Shown piece after piece: positions 1 through 6,965 of a DNA stretch of 9,167 nucleotides. How positions within the stretch are numbered: the first letter of the stretch is position 1; each line of letters opens with the position of its first letter. The position numbers were made by a program, and so were the translations under genes. Source of the stretch: Gammaproteobacteria bacterium (lineage in GTDB: Bacteria > Pseudomonadota > Gammaproteobacteria > SZUA-229); assembly GCA_027858635.1 (NCBI GenBank), contig JAQICG010000134.1:1-9167 (forward strand), given 5' to 3'. The notes under the pieces were generated by a model, which searched no databases, was not told where the DNA came from, and worked only from the letters and a program-made list of their open reading frames with translations.

Positions 1-281
1 ACTTTTTGATAGACACTTTGCAATAGCAAACGGCTGTCTATATTTTTATAGCGGACATCCGTATCCGGAAAATGCCGGCCTATATCCCCCGCCGCAATCG
101 CTCCCAGCAGAGCGTCACAGATGGCATGGATGACCACATCACCATCGGAATGCGCCAGCAGGCCGTGAGTGTGCGCTACGCGAACACCTGCCAGCATGAT
201 ATGGTCACCTTCGGTAAAGGCGTGTACATCAAAGCCGTGGCCGATACGCATTGGTATGCCGGGTTGAGCGTGACAGGTCAT
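1..281 (-). CDS. ispF: 2-C-methyl-D-erythritol 2,4-cyclodiphosphate synthase, N-terminal part (cut by window edge)
   Basis: IspF cyclises CDP-methylerythritol 2-phosphate to MEcPP, releasing CMP, in the cytosolic MEP route to isoprenoids. About 93 codons are visible of a protein usually near 160 residues; the rest lies beyond base 1. Counting from the ATG at 281, the sequence MRIGHGFDVHAF begins at residue 11 and carries Asp18 and His20, and HSDGDVVIH carries His52; these match the zinc ligands Asp8, His10 and His42 of E. coli IspF. FPDTD follows. The start at 281 is preferred over the ATG at 251 (which would match the E. coli N-terminus) because AGGAGG lies 4 bases upstream of 281 and because that ATG overlaps the ispD stop as ATGA, which points to translational coupling. 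No frame damage is seen in the visible part. Confidence 0.95.
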   Translation of the reverse strand, partial: MTCHAQPGIPMRIGHGFDVHAFTEGDHIMLAGVRVAHTHGLLAHSDGDVVIHAICDALLGAIAAGDIGRHFPDTDVRYKNIDSRLLLQSVYQK

Positions 282-1003
282 AAATCCTCCTGAGCCTGCT
301 GGTCAGCCATAAACAGTTCAGCCAGGCGCAGATCACCGGGACGGGTGATCTTGATGTTATCTTCGCAGCCTTCGACCAGTAAGGGTGCATAACCGGAGAG
401 CTCCATGGCCGAAGATTCATCGGTTGCTGCAATACCTTCAGCCATTGCCCGAACCAGGGCATTTTGCAACACCCCGCAGGGGAATAACTGCGGTGTCAGT
501 GCGTGCCATAAACCTTCACGTTCCACTGTCTGCTGCACCATTTCTGAGCCGACAGTTTGACGTTTCATGGTGTCGCGTACCGGCAGAGCCAGCAGCCCGC
601 CGGCGTCGTTAAGCGTGGCCTGTGCGATTAACTGTTCAATATCGTTGAGCCGTACGCAGGGTCGCACCGCATCGTGCACCAGCACCCAGTCATTATTAAT
701 ATCAAAGTTTTCATGCTGCGCCAGCGCCTTCATGGCACTCAGTACCGAGTCGCAACGCTCCCCACCACCCTTCGCCCTGAGTACAGGTTTTGCTGAATTG
801 ATCTCCACCTTAGGCCAGTATTGATCATCATCACGTAGGGCAATGGCGAGGCCGCTTATTTTATCCGCGGCCAGCAGGCGCCGAATCGTGTTTGCAAGCA
901 CGCTTGCACCCAGCAGTTGCAGATATTGTTTAGGAATATCGGACTGCATGCGACGGCCAATGCCGGCAGCGGGGATCACCGCCCAGATTGAGAAGCTATT
1001 CAT
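278..1003 (-). CDS. ispD: 2-C-methyl-D-erythritol 4-phosphate cytidylyltransferase
   Basis: IspD joins CTP and methylerythritol 4-phosphate to give CDP-methylerythritol, the step supplying the route that IspF completes. The 241-residue product has the usual length. Visible motifs are the nucleotide-binding PAAGIGRRM (residues 11-19, with Arg18) and PKQY (Lys25), matching the catalytic Arg20 and Lys27 of E. coli; GGGERCDSV (79-87); VHDAVRPC (109-116, Asp111 being the metal/substrate acid); then DTMKR, TPQLFP, ATDESSAMEL and KITRPGDL near the C-terminus. The ATG at 1003 begins 4 bases after the ftsB stop, and the TGA stop overlaps the ispF start by 4 bases, so the gene sits inside an operon. 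No clear Shine-Dalgarno lies before it; translation may depend on coupling with ftsB. Confidence 0.98.
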   Translation of the reverse strand: MNSFSIWAVIPAAGIGRRMQSDIPKQYLQLLGASVLANTIRRLLAADKISGLAIALRDDDQYWPKVEINSAKPVLRAKGGGERCDSVLSAMKALAQHENFDINNDWVLVHDAVRPCVRLNDIEQLIAQATLNDAGGLLALPVRDTMKRQTVGSEMVQQTVEREGLWHALTPQLFPCGVLQNALVRAMAEGIAATDESSAMELSGYAPLLVEGCEDNIKITRPGDLRLAELFMADQQAQEDL

Positions 1004-1007
1004 AATA

Positions 1008-1337
1008 TTAGGGACTAACCGCCGCTTCTTCCAGCGGTGATTGTTTGTTATCGACTTTGTCAGCCTCGCTGGAAATCACCTGATAATAAATTTCATCTTT
1101 GCCGATCATACCCAGCTCGCTTCTGGCGCGTTCTTCAATGGCATGCAGGCCTTTTTTTAGGTCCTGTACTTCGGCATTCAGCGCCTGATTGCGTTCCTGT
1201 AAGCCATCCACCTGTTGCTGGACGAGATCAAGCTCTTCCTGTAATGACAGAATCTTGGGAATACCGCCGTCGCCCAGCCATATTTTGTATTGCAGCATGA
1301 GCAACAAGACAATCAGTATGGCGATAACTTTTTTCAC
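1008..1337 (-). CDS. ftsB: Cell division protein FtsB
   Basis: FtsB is a small bitopic inner-membrane protein that joins FtsL and FtsQ in the divisome and helps trigger septal peptidoglycan synthesis. The 109-residue product has a short cytoplasmic Lys-Lys start, one membrane segment (about residues 4-17, IAILIVLLLMLQY), the following IWLGDGGI stretch that matches LWFGKNGI of E. coli FtsB, a periplasmic coiled coil (about 32-70, LQEELDLVQQQVDGLQERN), and the family signature EERARSELGM. The C-terminal tail is acidic and low in conservation. The start codon is GTG at 1337; the next in-frame ATG would remove most of the membrane segment. The gene begins 23 bases after the eno stop and ends 4 bases before ispD, the usual eno-ftsB-ispD arrangement. 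Confidence 0.94.
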   Translation of the reverse strand: MKKVIAILIVLLLMLQYKIWLGDGGIPKILSLQEELDLVQQQVDGLQERNQALNAEVQDLKKGLHAIEERARSELGMIGKDEIYYQVISSEADKVDNKQSPLEEAAVSP

Positions 1338-1360
1338 AATACTTCGTTGAAATTAACTGA

Positions 1361-2641
1361 TCACTTCAAATATTTGAAAGCATTTTTTCCGGCATAAACA
1401 GCACTGCTGCCCAGCTCCTCTTCAATGCGCAATAATTGATTGTATTTGGCAATGCGATCAGAACGTGACAACGAACCAGTTTTGATCTGACCCGCCTGCG
1501 TGGCCACACACAGGTCGGCAATGGTACTGTCTTCGGTCTCGCCGGAGCGATGTGAAATGACCGCCGTGTAATTTGAGGCATGCGCCATGTTGATCGCATT
1601 CAGGGTCTCGCTCAGGGTGCCGATCTGGTTGAACTTGATCAGAATCGAGTTGGCAATATTCTTATCGATGCCTTGCTTGAAAATAGCCGTATTGGTAACG
1701 AACAGATCATCACCCACCAGCTGCACCTTATCACCAAGCTGCTGCGTCATATAGGCCCAGCCTTCCCAGTCGTTTTCAGCCAGACCATCTTCGACGGTGA
1801 TAATCGGATACAGGTCGACCCATCCCGCCAGATATTCGGTAAATTCGTTGGCGCTGAAACTCCTGCCTTCGGAACCCAGTGTATAAACACCATCTTTGTA
1901 GAATTCGCTAGCCGCCGCATCCAGACCCAGATAAACATCTTTGCCCGGGGTGAAGCCGGCACGGGTAATGGCTTCGAGAATCACTTCAATTGCCTCTTCA
2001 TTGGAAGACAAATCCGGCGCAAAACCACCTTCATCACCCACCGCCGTATTCATGCCTTTGGCCGAAAGCACGGTCTTCAGAACATGAAAAATTTCCGCAC
2101 CATAACGCAGCGCCTCCTTAAATGAAGGCGCGCCCACTGGCAGAATCATAAACTCCTGCAAATCGACGCTGTTATCCGCGTGCTCACCGCCATTGATAAT
2201 ATTCATCATCGGTACCGGCATGGTGTATTCACCGTGGCCCAGCGAAACGTACAGTGGCTCTTTCTTCTCATTGGCATTGGCGTGTGCCGTAGCCAGCGAA
2301 ACCGCCAGCAGGGCATTCGCTCCCAGGCGTTTTTTGGTGTCCGTGCCGTCAAGTTCGATCATCATATTGTCGATCGCGACCTGATCCGCCGGGTCCATGC
2401 CCAGCAACGCCTTACGCAACTCACCGTTCACATTCGCCACCGCTTTGGTCACGCCTTAACCCAGATAACGATTTTTATCGCCATCACGCAATTCCAGCGC
2501 TTCGCGTGAACCGGTCGAGGCACCGGAAGGAACGGCAGCGCGACCGCGCACACCACTGGCCAGGATCACATCCGCTTCGACGGTGGGATTGCCACGTGAA
2601 TCAAGAATTTCCCGGGCCTTTACATTTGCTATTTCAGTCAT
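1361..2641 (-). CDS. eno: Enolase, interrupted by an in-frame TAA at codon 62
   Basis: Enolase interconverts 2-phosphoglycerate and phosphoenolpyruvate in glycolysis and in proteobacteria is also part of the RNA degradosome. Read through the stop, the frame covers 426 codons, close to the 432 residues of E. coli. Visible are the N-terminal REILDSRGNPTVEA and the mobile loop PSGASTGSREALELRDGDK; then GGEHADN, DEGGFAPDLSSNEEA, VEDGLAENDWEGW, LVGDDLFVTN, ILIKFNQIGTLSET, SHRSGETEDSTIADL and QIKTGSLSRSDR, which carry the catalytic acids, Lys and His of the barrel domain. The ATG at 2641 has AAGGA 5 bases upstream. A TAA at 2456-2458 stands where enolases have Lys (RYLG-stop-GVTKAV against RFLGKGVTKAV), leaving a 61-residue head and a tail whose first possible start is a GTG at 2452 with poor initiation context. 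Everything else appears intact. A sequencing or assembly error is the simplest explanation; a recent nonsense mutation is possible. Confidence 0.96.
2456..2458 (-). other. In-frame TAA within enolase
   Basis: Codon 62 of eno reads TAA, flanked in frame by GGT and GGC. One base change from AAA (Lys) would create it. The reading frame is the same on both sides, so this is a substitution and not a frameshift. TAA ends ftsB and the zapE-like gene at their expected lengths in this window, so reassignment of TAA in this organism is not supported. Confidence 0.95.
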
Positions 2642-2661
2642 GATTTTCCTTTATAAAAATC

Positions 2662-2682
2662 GATTGTTGATTATTGATTGTT
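2662..2682. repeat. Three tandem 7-base units upstream of eno
   Basis: On the plus strand the units GATTGTT, GATTATT and GATTGTT follow each other without a gap. They lie about 20-40 bases upstream of the eno start in an AT-rich stretch that continues to about 2715. This could be part of an eno-proximal promoter region or a simple slipped repeat; no convincing -35/-10 pair is seen. Confidence 0.5.
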
Positions 2683-2726
2683 ATTAAATATTTTTAGATA
2701 TAGAGCATTAGATAAAAGCATTCACA

Positions 2727-2895
2727 GCAGAGGTCGCAGAGAACGCAGAGAAAAATCTGAGTTTTCTATTTATAGGTCCTTCATTAACCATAATTTGTGC
2801 CATTTACAATTAACACTTAATATAGTTCTACAAAATGGCTTTATAAAAAAAACAAAGGTTTTCTCTGTGTTCTCTGCGACCTCTGCGACCTCTGC
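2727..2895. repeat. Palindromic repeat element with 9-base modules (type A), between kdsA and eno
   Basis: The left arm is three 9-base modules, GCAGAGGTC, GCAGAGAAC and GCAGAGAAA (2727-2753). The right arm (2859-2895) is their inverse with one additional GACCTCTGC module (2878-2886 and 2887-2895 are identical). The arms match over about 28 bases with one mismatch and flank an AT-rich centre of about 105 bases that codes for nothing. AAAAGC (2714-2719) and its inverse GCTTTT (2905-2910) lie just outside. It looks like a MITE- or REP-like dispersed palindrome. It fills most of the 283-base kdsA-eno gap, where a transcript would form a long stem between two co-oriented housekeeping genes. No transposase is present, and I can assign no named family. 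Confidence 0.85.
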
Positions 2896-2924
2896 GGTAA
2901 AAAAGCTTTTCTGCTTTACTCTAA

Positions 2925-3758
2925 CTACAGCGTAAGTTCTTCCAGCGGTTGTGTCTTTACGATGCGATCCAGTTCGATCATGGTTCTGAGCAGCGATTCC
3001 ATGTTATCCAGCGGCCAGGCATTGGGGCCGTCGCTGAGTGCTACGCTCGGGTCCGGGTGAGTTTCCATAAACACACCGGAGATACCCGCTGCCACTGCCG
3101 CTCTCGCCAGTACCGGCACATGTTCACGCTGGCCGCCGGATGTGGCGCCCTGGCCACCGGGTAGCTGTACGGAATGGGTGGCGTCGAACACCACCGGGCA
3201 ACCGGTGTCACGCATTACCGCCAGTGAGCGCATGTCGGAAACCAGATTATTATAACCAAACGAGGCACCGCGTTCACACACCATGATCTGTGAATTACCG
3301 GTGGAGCGGGCTTTGTCGACCACGTTTTTCATGTCCCAGGGTGCTAGAAACTGGCCTTTTTTGATGTTCACCGCTTTCCCGGAGTTGGCTACGCGCACGA
3401 TAAAGTCAGTTTGCCGGCACAGGAAAGCCGGTGTCTGCAAGACATCGACCACATCGGCGACTTCATCGATAGGGGTATTTTCATGCACGTCGGTGAGGAT
3501 GGGCACGCCCACTTCGGCTTTGACTTTTTGCAGAATGCGCAGCCCCTCTTCGATGCCCGGCCCGCGGAAACTGTCGCCCGAAGATCGATTGGCTTTATCG
3601 TAAGAAGATTTGTAAATGAAATTAATGCCCAGGCGCTGAGTGATTTCTTTCAGCCGGCTTGATGTTTCCATCGCCATGGCTTCGCTTTCAATTACGCAGG
3701 GCCCGGCGATCAAAAAAATCGGATGCTCCAGCCCTACTTCAAAATCGCATAACTTCAT
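2925..3758 (-). CDS. kdsA: 3-deoxy-8-phosphooctulonate (KDO-8-P) synthase, metal-dependent type
   Basis: KdsA condenses phosphoenolpyruvate with arabinose 5-phosphate to KDO-8-phosphate, the precursor of the KDO sugar of lipopolysaccharide inner core, so the host has a Gram-negative outer membrane. The product has 277 residues. Motifs are LIAGPCVIES (16-25), YKSSYDKANRSS, TDVHE, PAFLCRQTD, NIKKGQFLAPWDM, ERGASFGYNNLVSDM, DATHSVQLPGG and METHPDPSVALSDGPN. Cys21 in AGPC, with the His of DATH, the Glu of METHP and the Asp of LSDGP, matches the metal site of the Aquifex aeolicus enzyme; E. coli KdsA has GGMN here and needs no metal. The ATG overlaps the pyrG stop as ATGA, with GAGG about 10 bases upstream inside pyrG. 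It ends with TAG. A palindromic repeat separates it from eno. Confidence 0.97.
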   Translation of the reverse strand: MKLCDFEVGLEHPIFLIAGPCVIESEAMAMETSSRLKEITQRLGINFIYKSSYDKANRSSGDSFRGPGIEEGLRILQKVKAEVGVPILTDVHENTPIDEVADVVDVLQTPAFLCRQTDFIVRVANSGKAVNIKKGQFLAPWDMKNVVDKARSTGNSQIMVCERGASFGYNNLVSDMRSLAVMRDTGCPVVFDATHSVQLPGGQGATSGGQREHVPVLARAAVAAGISGVFMETHPDPSVALSDGPNAWPLDNMESLLRTMIELDRIVKTQPLEELTL

Positions 3759-5404
3759 TCAGTCACTGCCTCGGCATTTTTAATAGTGTGAAATTCCAGT
3801 GCCGCTTTTATATAGCTGGCAAACAGAGGGTGACCATCTCGCGGTGAGGAGGTGAATTCGGGATGGAATTGACAGGCCAGAAACCAAGGATGATCCTTTA
3901 GCTCGATCATTTCCACCAGATTGCCATCGCTGGATTTTCCGCTGATCACCAGACCCGCTGCTTCCAGCTGTTTACGATAATTATTGTTGAATTCATAACG
4001 GTGACGATGGCGTTCGAAAACATTGTCGCTGTCGTAAACACTACGTGCCAGCGTGTTTTCCATCAGATTGCAGCGTTGCGCACCCAGTCGCATGGTTCCG
4101 CCCAGATCAGAATCAGCACCGCGCTTTTCGATGCTGCCATCTTCCGTCTGCCATTCGGTAATCAGGGCGATCACCGGGTGCTTAGTGGTGTCGCTAAATT
4201 CGCTACTGTGCGCATTTTTCAAACCAGCGACATTACGCGCAAATTCGATCACCGCGACCTGCATACCCAGACAGATGCCCAGATAGGGAATTTTGTGCTC
4301 TCGCGCATAGCGTACTGCACCAATCTTACCTTCGATACCGCGATCACCAAAACCACCGGGAACCAGAATTGCATCGAGATTTTCCAACGCGCTGTAGTCA
4401 CCGTGTTCCAGCGATGCTGAATCGATATAATCAATTTTCACCCTGGTTCGATTCTTCGCACCTGCATGTGACAGCGCTTCGTTCAGCGATTTATAGGACT
4501 CAGTTAAATCTACATACTTGCCGACCATACCGATGTTAACTTCGTGTTCGGGGTGCTGCATAGCATCGACCACACTCTGCCATTCAGACAGATCAGCCGG
4601 GTTAACTTCCAGCTTCATTCTGTCGACAATATAGGCATCGACACCCTGCTCGTGCAACCACAGCGGAATTTTGTAGATGTTGTCCATGTCGAGTGCGGAA
4701 ACCACCGCTTTCAGCTCAACATTGGTAAACAGAGCGATTTTCCTGCGGTCGTCGTCACCGAGTAAACGCTCCGAACGACACAGCAACAGATCAGGCTGAA
4801 TACCGATGGAACGCAGCTCCTTCACCGAATGCTGGGTAGGTTTAGTTTTCACCTCGCCGGCGGTGGCAATGTAAGGCACCAGCGTCAGATGCACATAAAA
4901 GGTGTTCTCTCTACCATGCTCGGCACCCATCTGTCGAATCGCTTCCATGAAAGGCAGCGATTCGATGTCGCCTACGGTACCGCCGATTTCGACCATCGCC
5001 ACATCCGCGCCTTCAGCACCGCGTCGAATCGAAGCTTTAATCTCATCGGTAATATGCGGAATGACCTGCACCGTGCCGCCCAGATATTCACCCCGACGCT
5101 CCTTGCGGATGACTCTTTCGTAAATCTGGCCGCTGGTAAAGTTGCTGGATTTGCTGGTGCGAGTGCGCACGAAGCGTTCGTAATGGCCAAGATCAAGATC
5201 GGTTTCCGCACCATCATCGGTGACAAAAACTTCACCATGCTGGAACGGACTCATGGTACCCGGGTCGACATTAATATAAGGGTCCAGCTTCATCATGCGA
5301 ACGGTCAGTCCACGGCTTTCAAGAATAGTGCCTATTGATGCAGCAGCAATGCCTTTACCGAGTGAAGAAACAACACCACCGGTAATAAAAATATATTTCG
5401 TCAT
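3755..5404 (-). CDS. pyrG: CTP synthase (glutamine hydrolysing)
   Basis: PyrG aminates UTP to CTP using ATP and ammonia from glutamine, the last step of pyrimidine nucleotide synthesis. From the ATG at 5404 the product has 549 residues, near the 545 of E. coli. The N-terminal synthetase domain starts with MTKYIFITGGVVSSLGKG, containing the P-loop SSLGKG, followed by KLDPYINVDPGTMSPFQHGE and EIGGTVGDIES. The C-terminal class I glutamine amidotransferase domain has VPGGFGDRG, the nucleophile Cys in GICLGMQ and the His/Glu pair in FHPEFTS. The frame is open up to a TTG at 5458, but MTKY is the family start and the additional 18 codons resemble no CTP synthase; neither start has a good Shine-Dalgarno. 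It is the first gene of the minus-strand cluster and overlaps kdsA by 4 bases. Confidence 0.98.
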   Translation of the reverse strand: MTKYIFITGGVVSSLGKGIAAASIGTILESRGLTVRMMKLDPYINVDPGTMSPFQHGEVFVTDDGAETDLDLGHYERFVRTRTSKSSNFTSGQIYERVIRKERRGEYLGGTVQVIPHITDEIKASIRRGAEGADVAMVEIGGTVGDIESLPFMEAIRQMGAEHGRENTFYVHLTLVPYIATAGEVKTKPTQHSVKELRSIGIQPDLLLCRSERLLGDDDRRKIALFTNVELKAVVSALDMDNIYKIPLWLHEQGVDAYIVDRMKLEVNPADLSEWQSVVDAMQHPEHEVNIGMVGKYVDLTESYKSLNEALSHAGAKNRTRVKIDYIDSASLEHGDYSALENLDAILVPGGFGDRGIEGKIGAVRYAREHKIPYLGICLGMQVAVIEFARNVAGLKNAHSSEFSDTTKHPVIALITEWQTEDGSIEKRGADSDLGGTMRLGAQRCNLMENTLARSVYDSDNVFERHRHRYEFNNNYRKQLEAAGLVISGKSSDGNLVEMIELKDHPWFLACQFHPEFTSSPRDGHPLFASYIKAALEFHTIKNAEAVTE

Positions 5405-5489
5405 GAAGGAAGCAATGCGCTCTTTTAAATGAATAGTGTGGTTATTAGCCTGTTCCAAAAAATTATTTCGGACACGCTCGTCTGGGCGC

Positions 5490-5534
5490 TTATGGTAACA
5501 ATAATAGCCCGCTACGACAATTGCGTTTAGCCAT
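5490..5534 (-). CDS. Possible 14-residue leader ORF upstream of pyrG
   Basis: An ATG at 5534 lies 7 bases after a strong AAGGAGG and opens a 14-codon frame, MAKRNCRSGLLLLP, ending in TAA 85 bases before the pyrG ATG. It has four consecutive Leu codons (CTA TTA TTG TTA). The ribosome site sits in the 11-base loop of a small hairpin (GACAG pairing with CTGTC, plus-strand positions 5535-5555). A run of six T occurs on this strand at 5457-5462 but has no GC-rich stem directly before it, so no canonical attenuator is visible. It may be a true leader peptide or a chance ORF. I know of no leader of this type for pyrG. Confidence 0.3.
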   Translation of the reverse strand: MAKRNCRSGLLLLP

Positions 5535-5655
5535 TGACAGCCTCCTTATTACTGTCTGATTCAGCCTTGAAAAAACCTCACCCACAACCGAATTTCTGGC
5601 AAGATAGGCACAGAACAACCCCAAACAGATCTATAACCGACTTCACTTATTCATC

Positions 5656-5670
5656 ATAACACGCTGTTAT
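5656..5670. promoter_or_regulatory. 15-base dyad between pyrG and the zapE-like gene
   Basis: ATAACA and TGTTAT form a perfect 6-base inverted repeat around CGC, ending 10 bases before the zapE-like ATG. On the minus strand its edge overlaps TATGAT (5658 to 5653), a fair -10 hexamer for a pyrG-directed transcript, though I see no good -35. The symmetry and position suit an operator or a small hairpin; no regulator can be named. Confidence 0.35.
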
Positions 5671-5680
5671 TTATAACTAA

Positions 5681-6775
5681 ATGCAACTTAAGAAATTACT
5701 TGAACAAGCCATAAGCGAGGAAGGTTACAGTCTCGACCCAGCCCAACAGGTCGCAATAACCGCTTTCCAGGCCTGTTATGAGGCACTGGCCCAAACCTCC
5801 CCGGTCATACCCTGGCCGCAGCGACTATTCAAAAAACCCTTGCCGGCACTGAAAACCAGCCAACAGGGTCTCTATCTCTGGGGTGATGTCGGGCGCGGCA
5901 AAAGCTGGCTGATGCTCCTGTTTTATAACAGCCTACCGTTCGCGGAAAAACGCTACATTCATTTTCACCCGTTCATGCTCGACGTGCACCACCGCCTTGA
6001 CGCCATCAAAAACCGGAAGAATCCGCTCATCACCATCGCCCGTGATTACGCCCGACTGTACCGGGTGATCTGCCTGGATGAATTCATCGTCACCAACATC
6101 ACCGACGCCCTGCTGCTGCACGGTCTGTTGCAGGCGTTACACGAACACGGCGTAATGCTGATCATGACCTCCAACCGCAGACCGGATGATTTATACCTCA
6201 ACGGCCTGCAACGCGAACGCTTCCTGCCCGCCATCGAACTCATCAAGCAAACCAGCCGCATCATTCACCTTGATGGCAAAATTGACCACCGAACCGTTTT
6301 AAGACCGGGCAATGATGCCAGCATCATGCTCGACAGCGAAGCCAGCCGCTCAAAACTGCAACAGACTATGCAGCTGCTGGCGGGCGAGAGCTTAAAACAG
6401 CCGCATACCCTCAGCGTCCACAACCGTCCAATAGCCACCCTTGCCTGTGGTGATGGCGCGGCCTGGTTCGACTTCGAGGTATTGTGCACTGCGCCGCGCG
6501 CCACCCAAGACTACCTGCAACTGGCCGAACAGTTTCACACCCTGCTGCTCTCCAATATCCCCGTCATGAATGAATACATGGACGATAAAGCGCGTCGATT
6601 CATCTACCTGATCGACGCGCTCTACGACAGAAAAGTCAAAATACTCCTCAGCGTTGAAACCGAGCCAAAACAACTTTACCGCGGAGCCATGCTAGAATTT
6701 GCTTTCCAACGCACCCTCAGTCGACTGATCGAGATGCAGTCAGAATACTATCTGGACAGACCTCATGCTCCATAA
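5681..6775 (+). CDS. zapE: AFG1/ZapE-family P-loop ATPase (cell division protein ZapE-like)
   Basis: ZapE is a cytoplasmic ATPase that in E. coli associates with the Z-ring during constriction; the family includes yeast AFG1/LACE1. The 364-residue product aligns over its full length with E. coli ZapE (375). Walker A is GDVGRGKS (68-75), HFHPFMLDVH (94-103) follows, Walker B is VICLDEF (129-135) then ITDALLL, and a sensor-like MTSNRRPDDLY (162-172) leads into NGLQRERFLPAI (174-185). The end, FAFQRTLSRLIEMQSEYYL, is also family typical. The usual GVGRGKT is GDVGRGKS here, a conservative variant. No Shine-Dalgarno is visible before the ATG at 5681, and translation may start with a short or absent leader. 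The gene diverges from pyrG and overlaps the next gene by 11 bases. The family is certain; the division role is inferred from E. coli. Confidence 0.93.
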   Translation: MQLKKLLEQAISEEGYSLDPAQQVAITAFQACYEALAQTSPVIPWPQRLFKKPLPALKTSQQGLYLWGDVGRGKSWLMLLFYNSLPFAEKRYIHFHPFMLDVHHRLDAIKNRKNPLITIARDYARLYRVICLDEFIVTNITDALLLHGLLQALHEHGVMLIMTSNRRPDDLYLNGLQRERFLPAIELIKQTSRIIHLDGKIDHRTVLRPGNDASIMLDSEASRSKLQQTMQLLAGESLKQPHTLSVHNRPIATLACGDGAAWFDFEVLCTAPRATQDYLQLAEQFHTLLLSNIPVMNEYMDDKARRFIYLIDALYDRKVKILLSVETEPKQLYRGAMLEFAFQRTLSRLIEMQSEYYLDRPHAP

Positions 6776-6959
6776 CAACGAAAAACTCCAACACGTCATC
6801 GATCATATCTGCGCTAACGGCTGCGAACACGTCAAGGAAGTTATCGAAATACTGGAACGCCACGAAAACAGCCCGGAAACCTCACCATTGAGCGCGCAGG
6901 AAACAGAGCTCGTCCTGTTGGAGCTCAAAGCCATCATGGCCGTGTACGAGCAGAAATAA
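6765..6959 (+). CDS. Conserved-looking 64-residue protein of unknown function
   Basis: A short acidic protein, predicted mostly helical, with no signal peptide or membrane segment. Visible elements are HVIDHICANGCEHVKEVIEILE at residues 10-31 (one Cys at 16 and one at 20) and a C-terminal helix with LLELKAIMAVYEQK. The ATG at 6765 lies inside the end of the zapE-like gene (11-base overlap, different frame) without its own clear ribosome site, which suggests coupled translation. The stop is 6 bases before the next gene. I recognise the pattern of a small gammaproteobacterial hypothetical protein but can assign no function. Its tight packing between a ZapE-like ATPase and a CPXCG protein argues that it is a real gene. 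Confidence 0.8.
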   Translation: MLHNNEKLQHVIDHICANGCEHVKEVIEILERHENSPETSPLSAQETELVLLELKAIMAVYEQK

Positions 6960-6965
6960 CCCCTC

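Noticed and set aside
1580..2125. Long open frame (181 codons) on the plus strand opposite eno
   Set aside because: It is antisense to well-conserved enolase motifs, has no recognisable domain and no ribosome site; it reflects codon bias of the true gene.
1361..2452. Separate functional enolase fragment starting at the GTG at 2452
   Set aside because: It has no properly spaced ribosome site and would lack the N-terminal domain part with the SGASTG loop.
2450..2458. TAA reassigned as a sense codon (alternative code) to explain the enolase stop
   Set aside because: TAA ends ftsB, the zapE-like gene, the 64-residue gene, the CPXCG gene and the haemoglobin gene at expected lengths, so it is a normal stop here.
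4829..5338. 169-codon plus-strand frame opposite pyrG
   Set aside because: It lies wholly antisense to the conserved synthetase domain of CTP synthase and its product resembles no family.
3755..5458. Longer pyrG starting at TTG 5458
   Set aside because: The additional 18 codons have no family similarity and the conserved MTKYIFITGG begins at the ATG at 5404.
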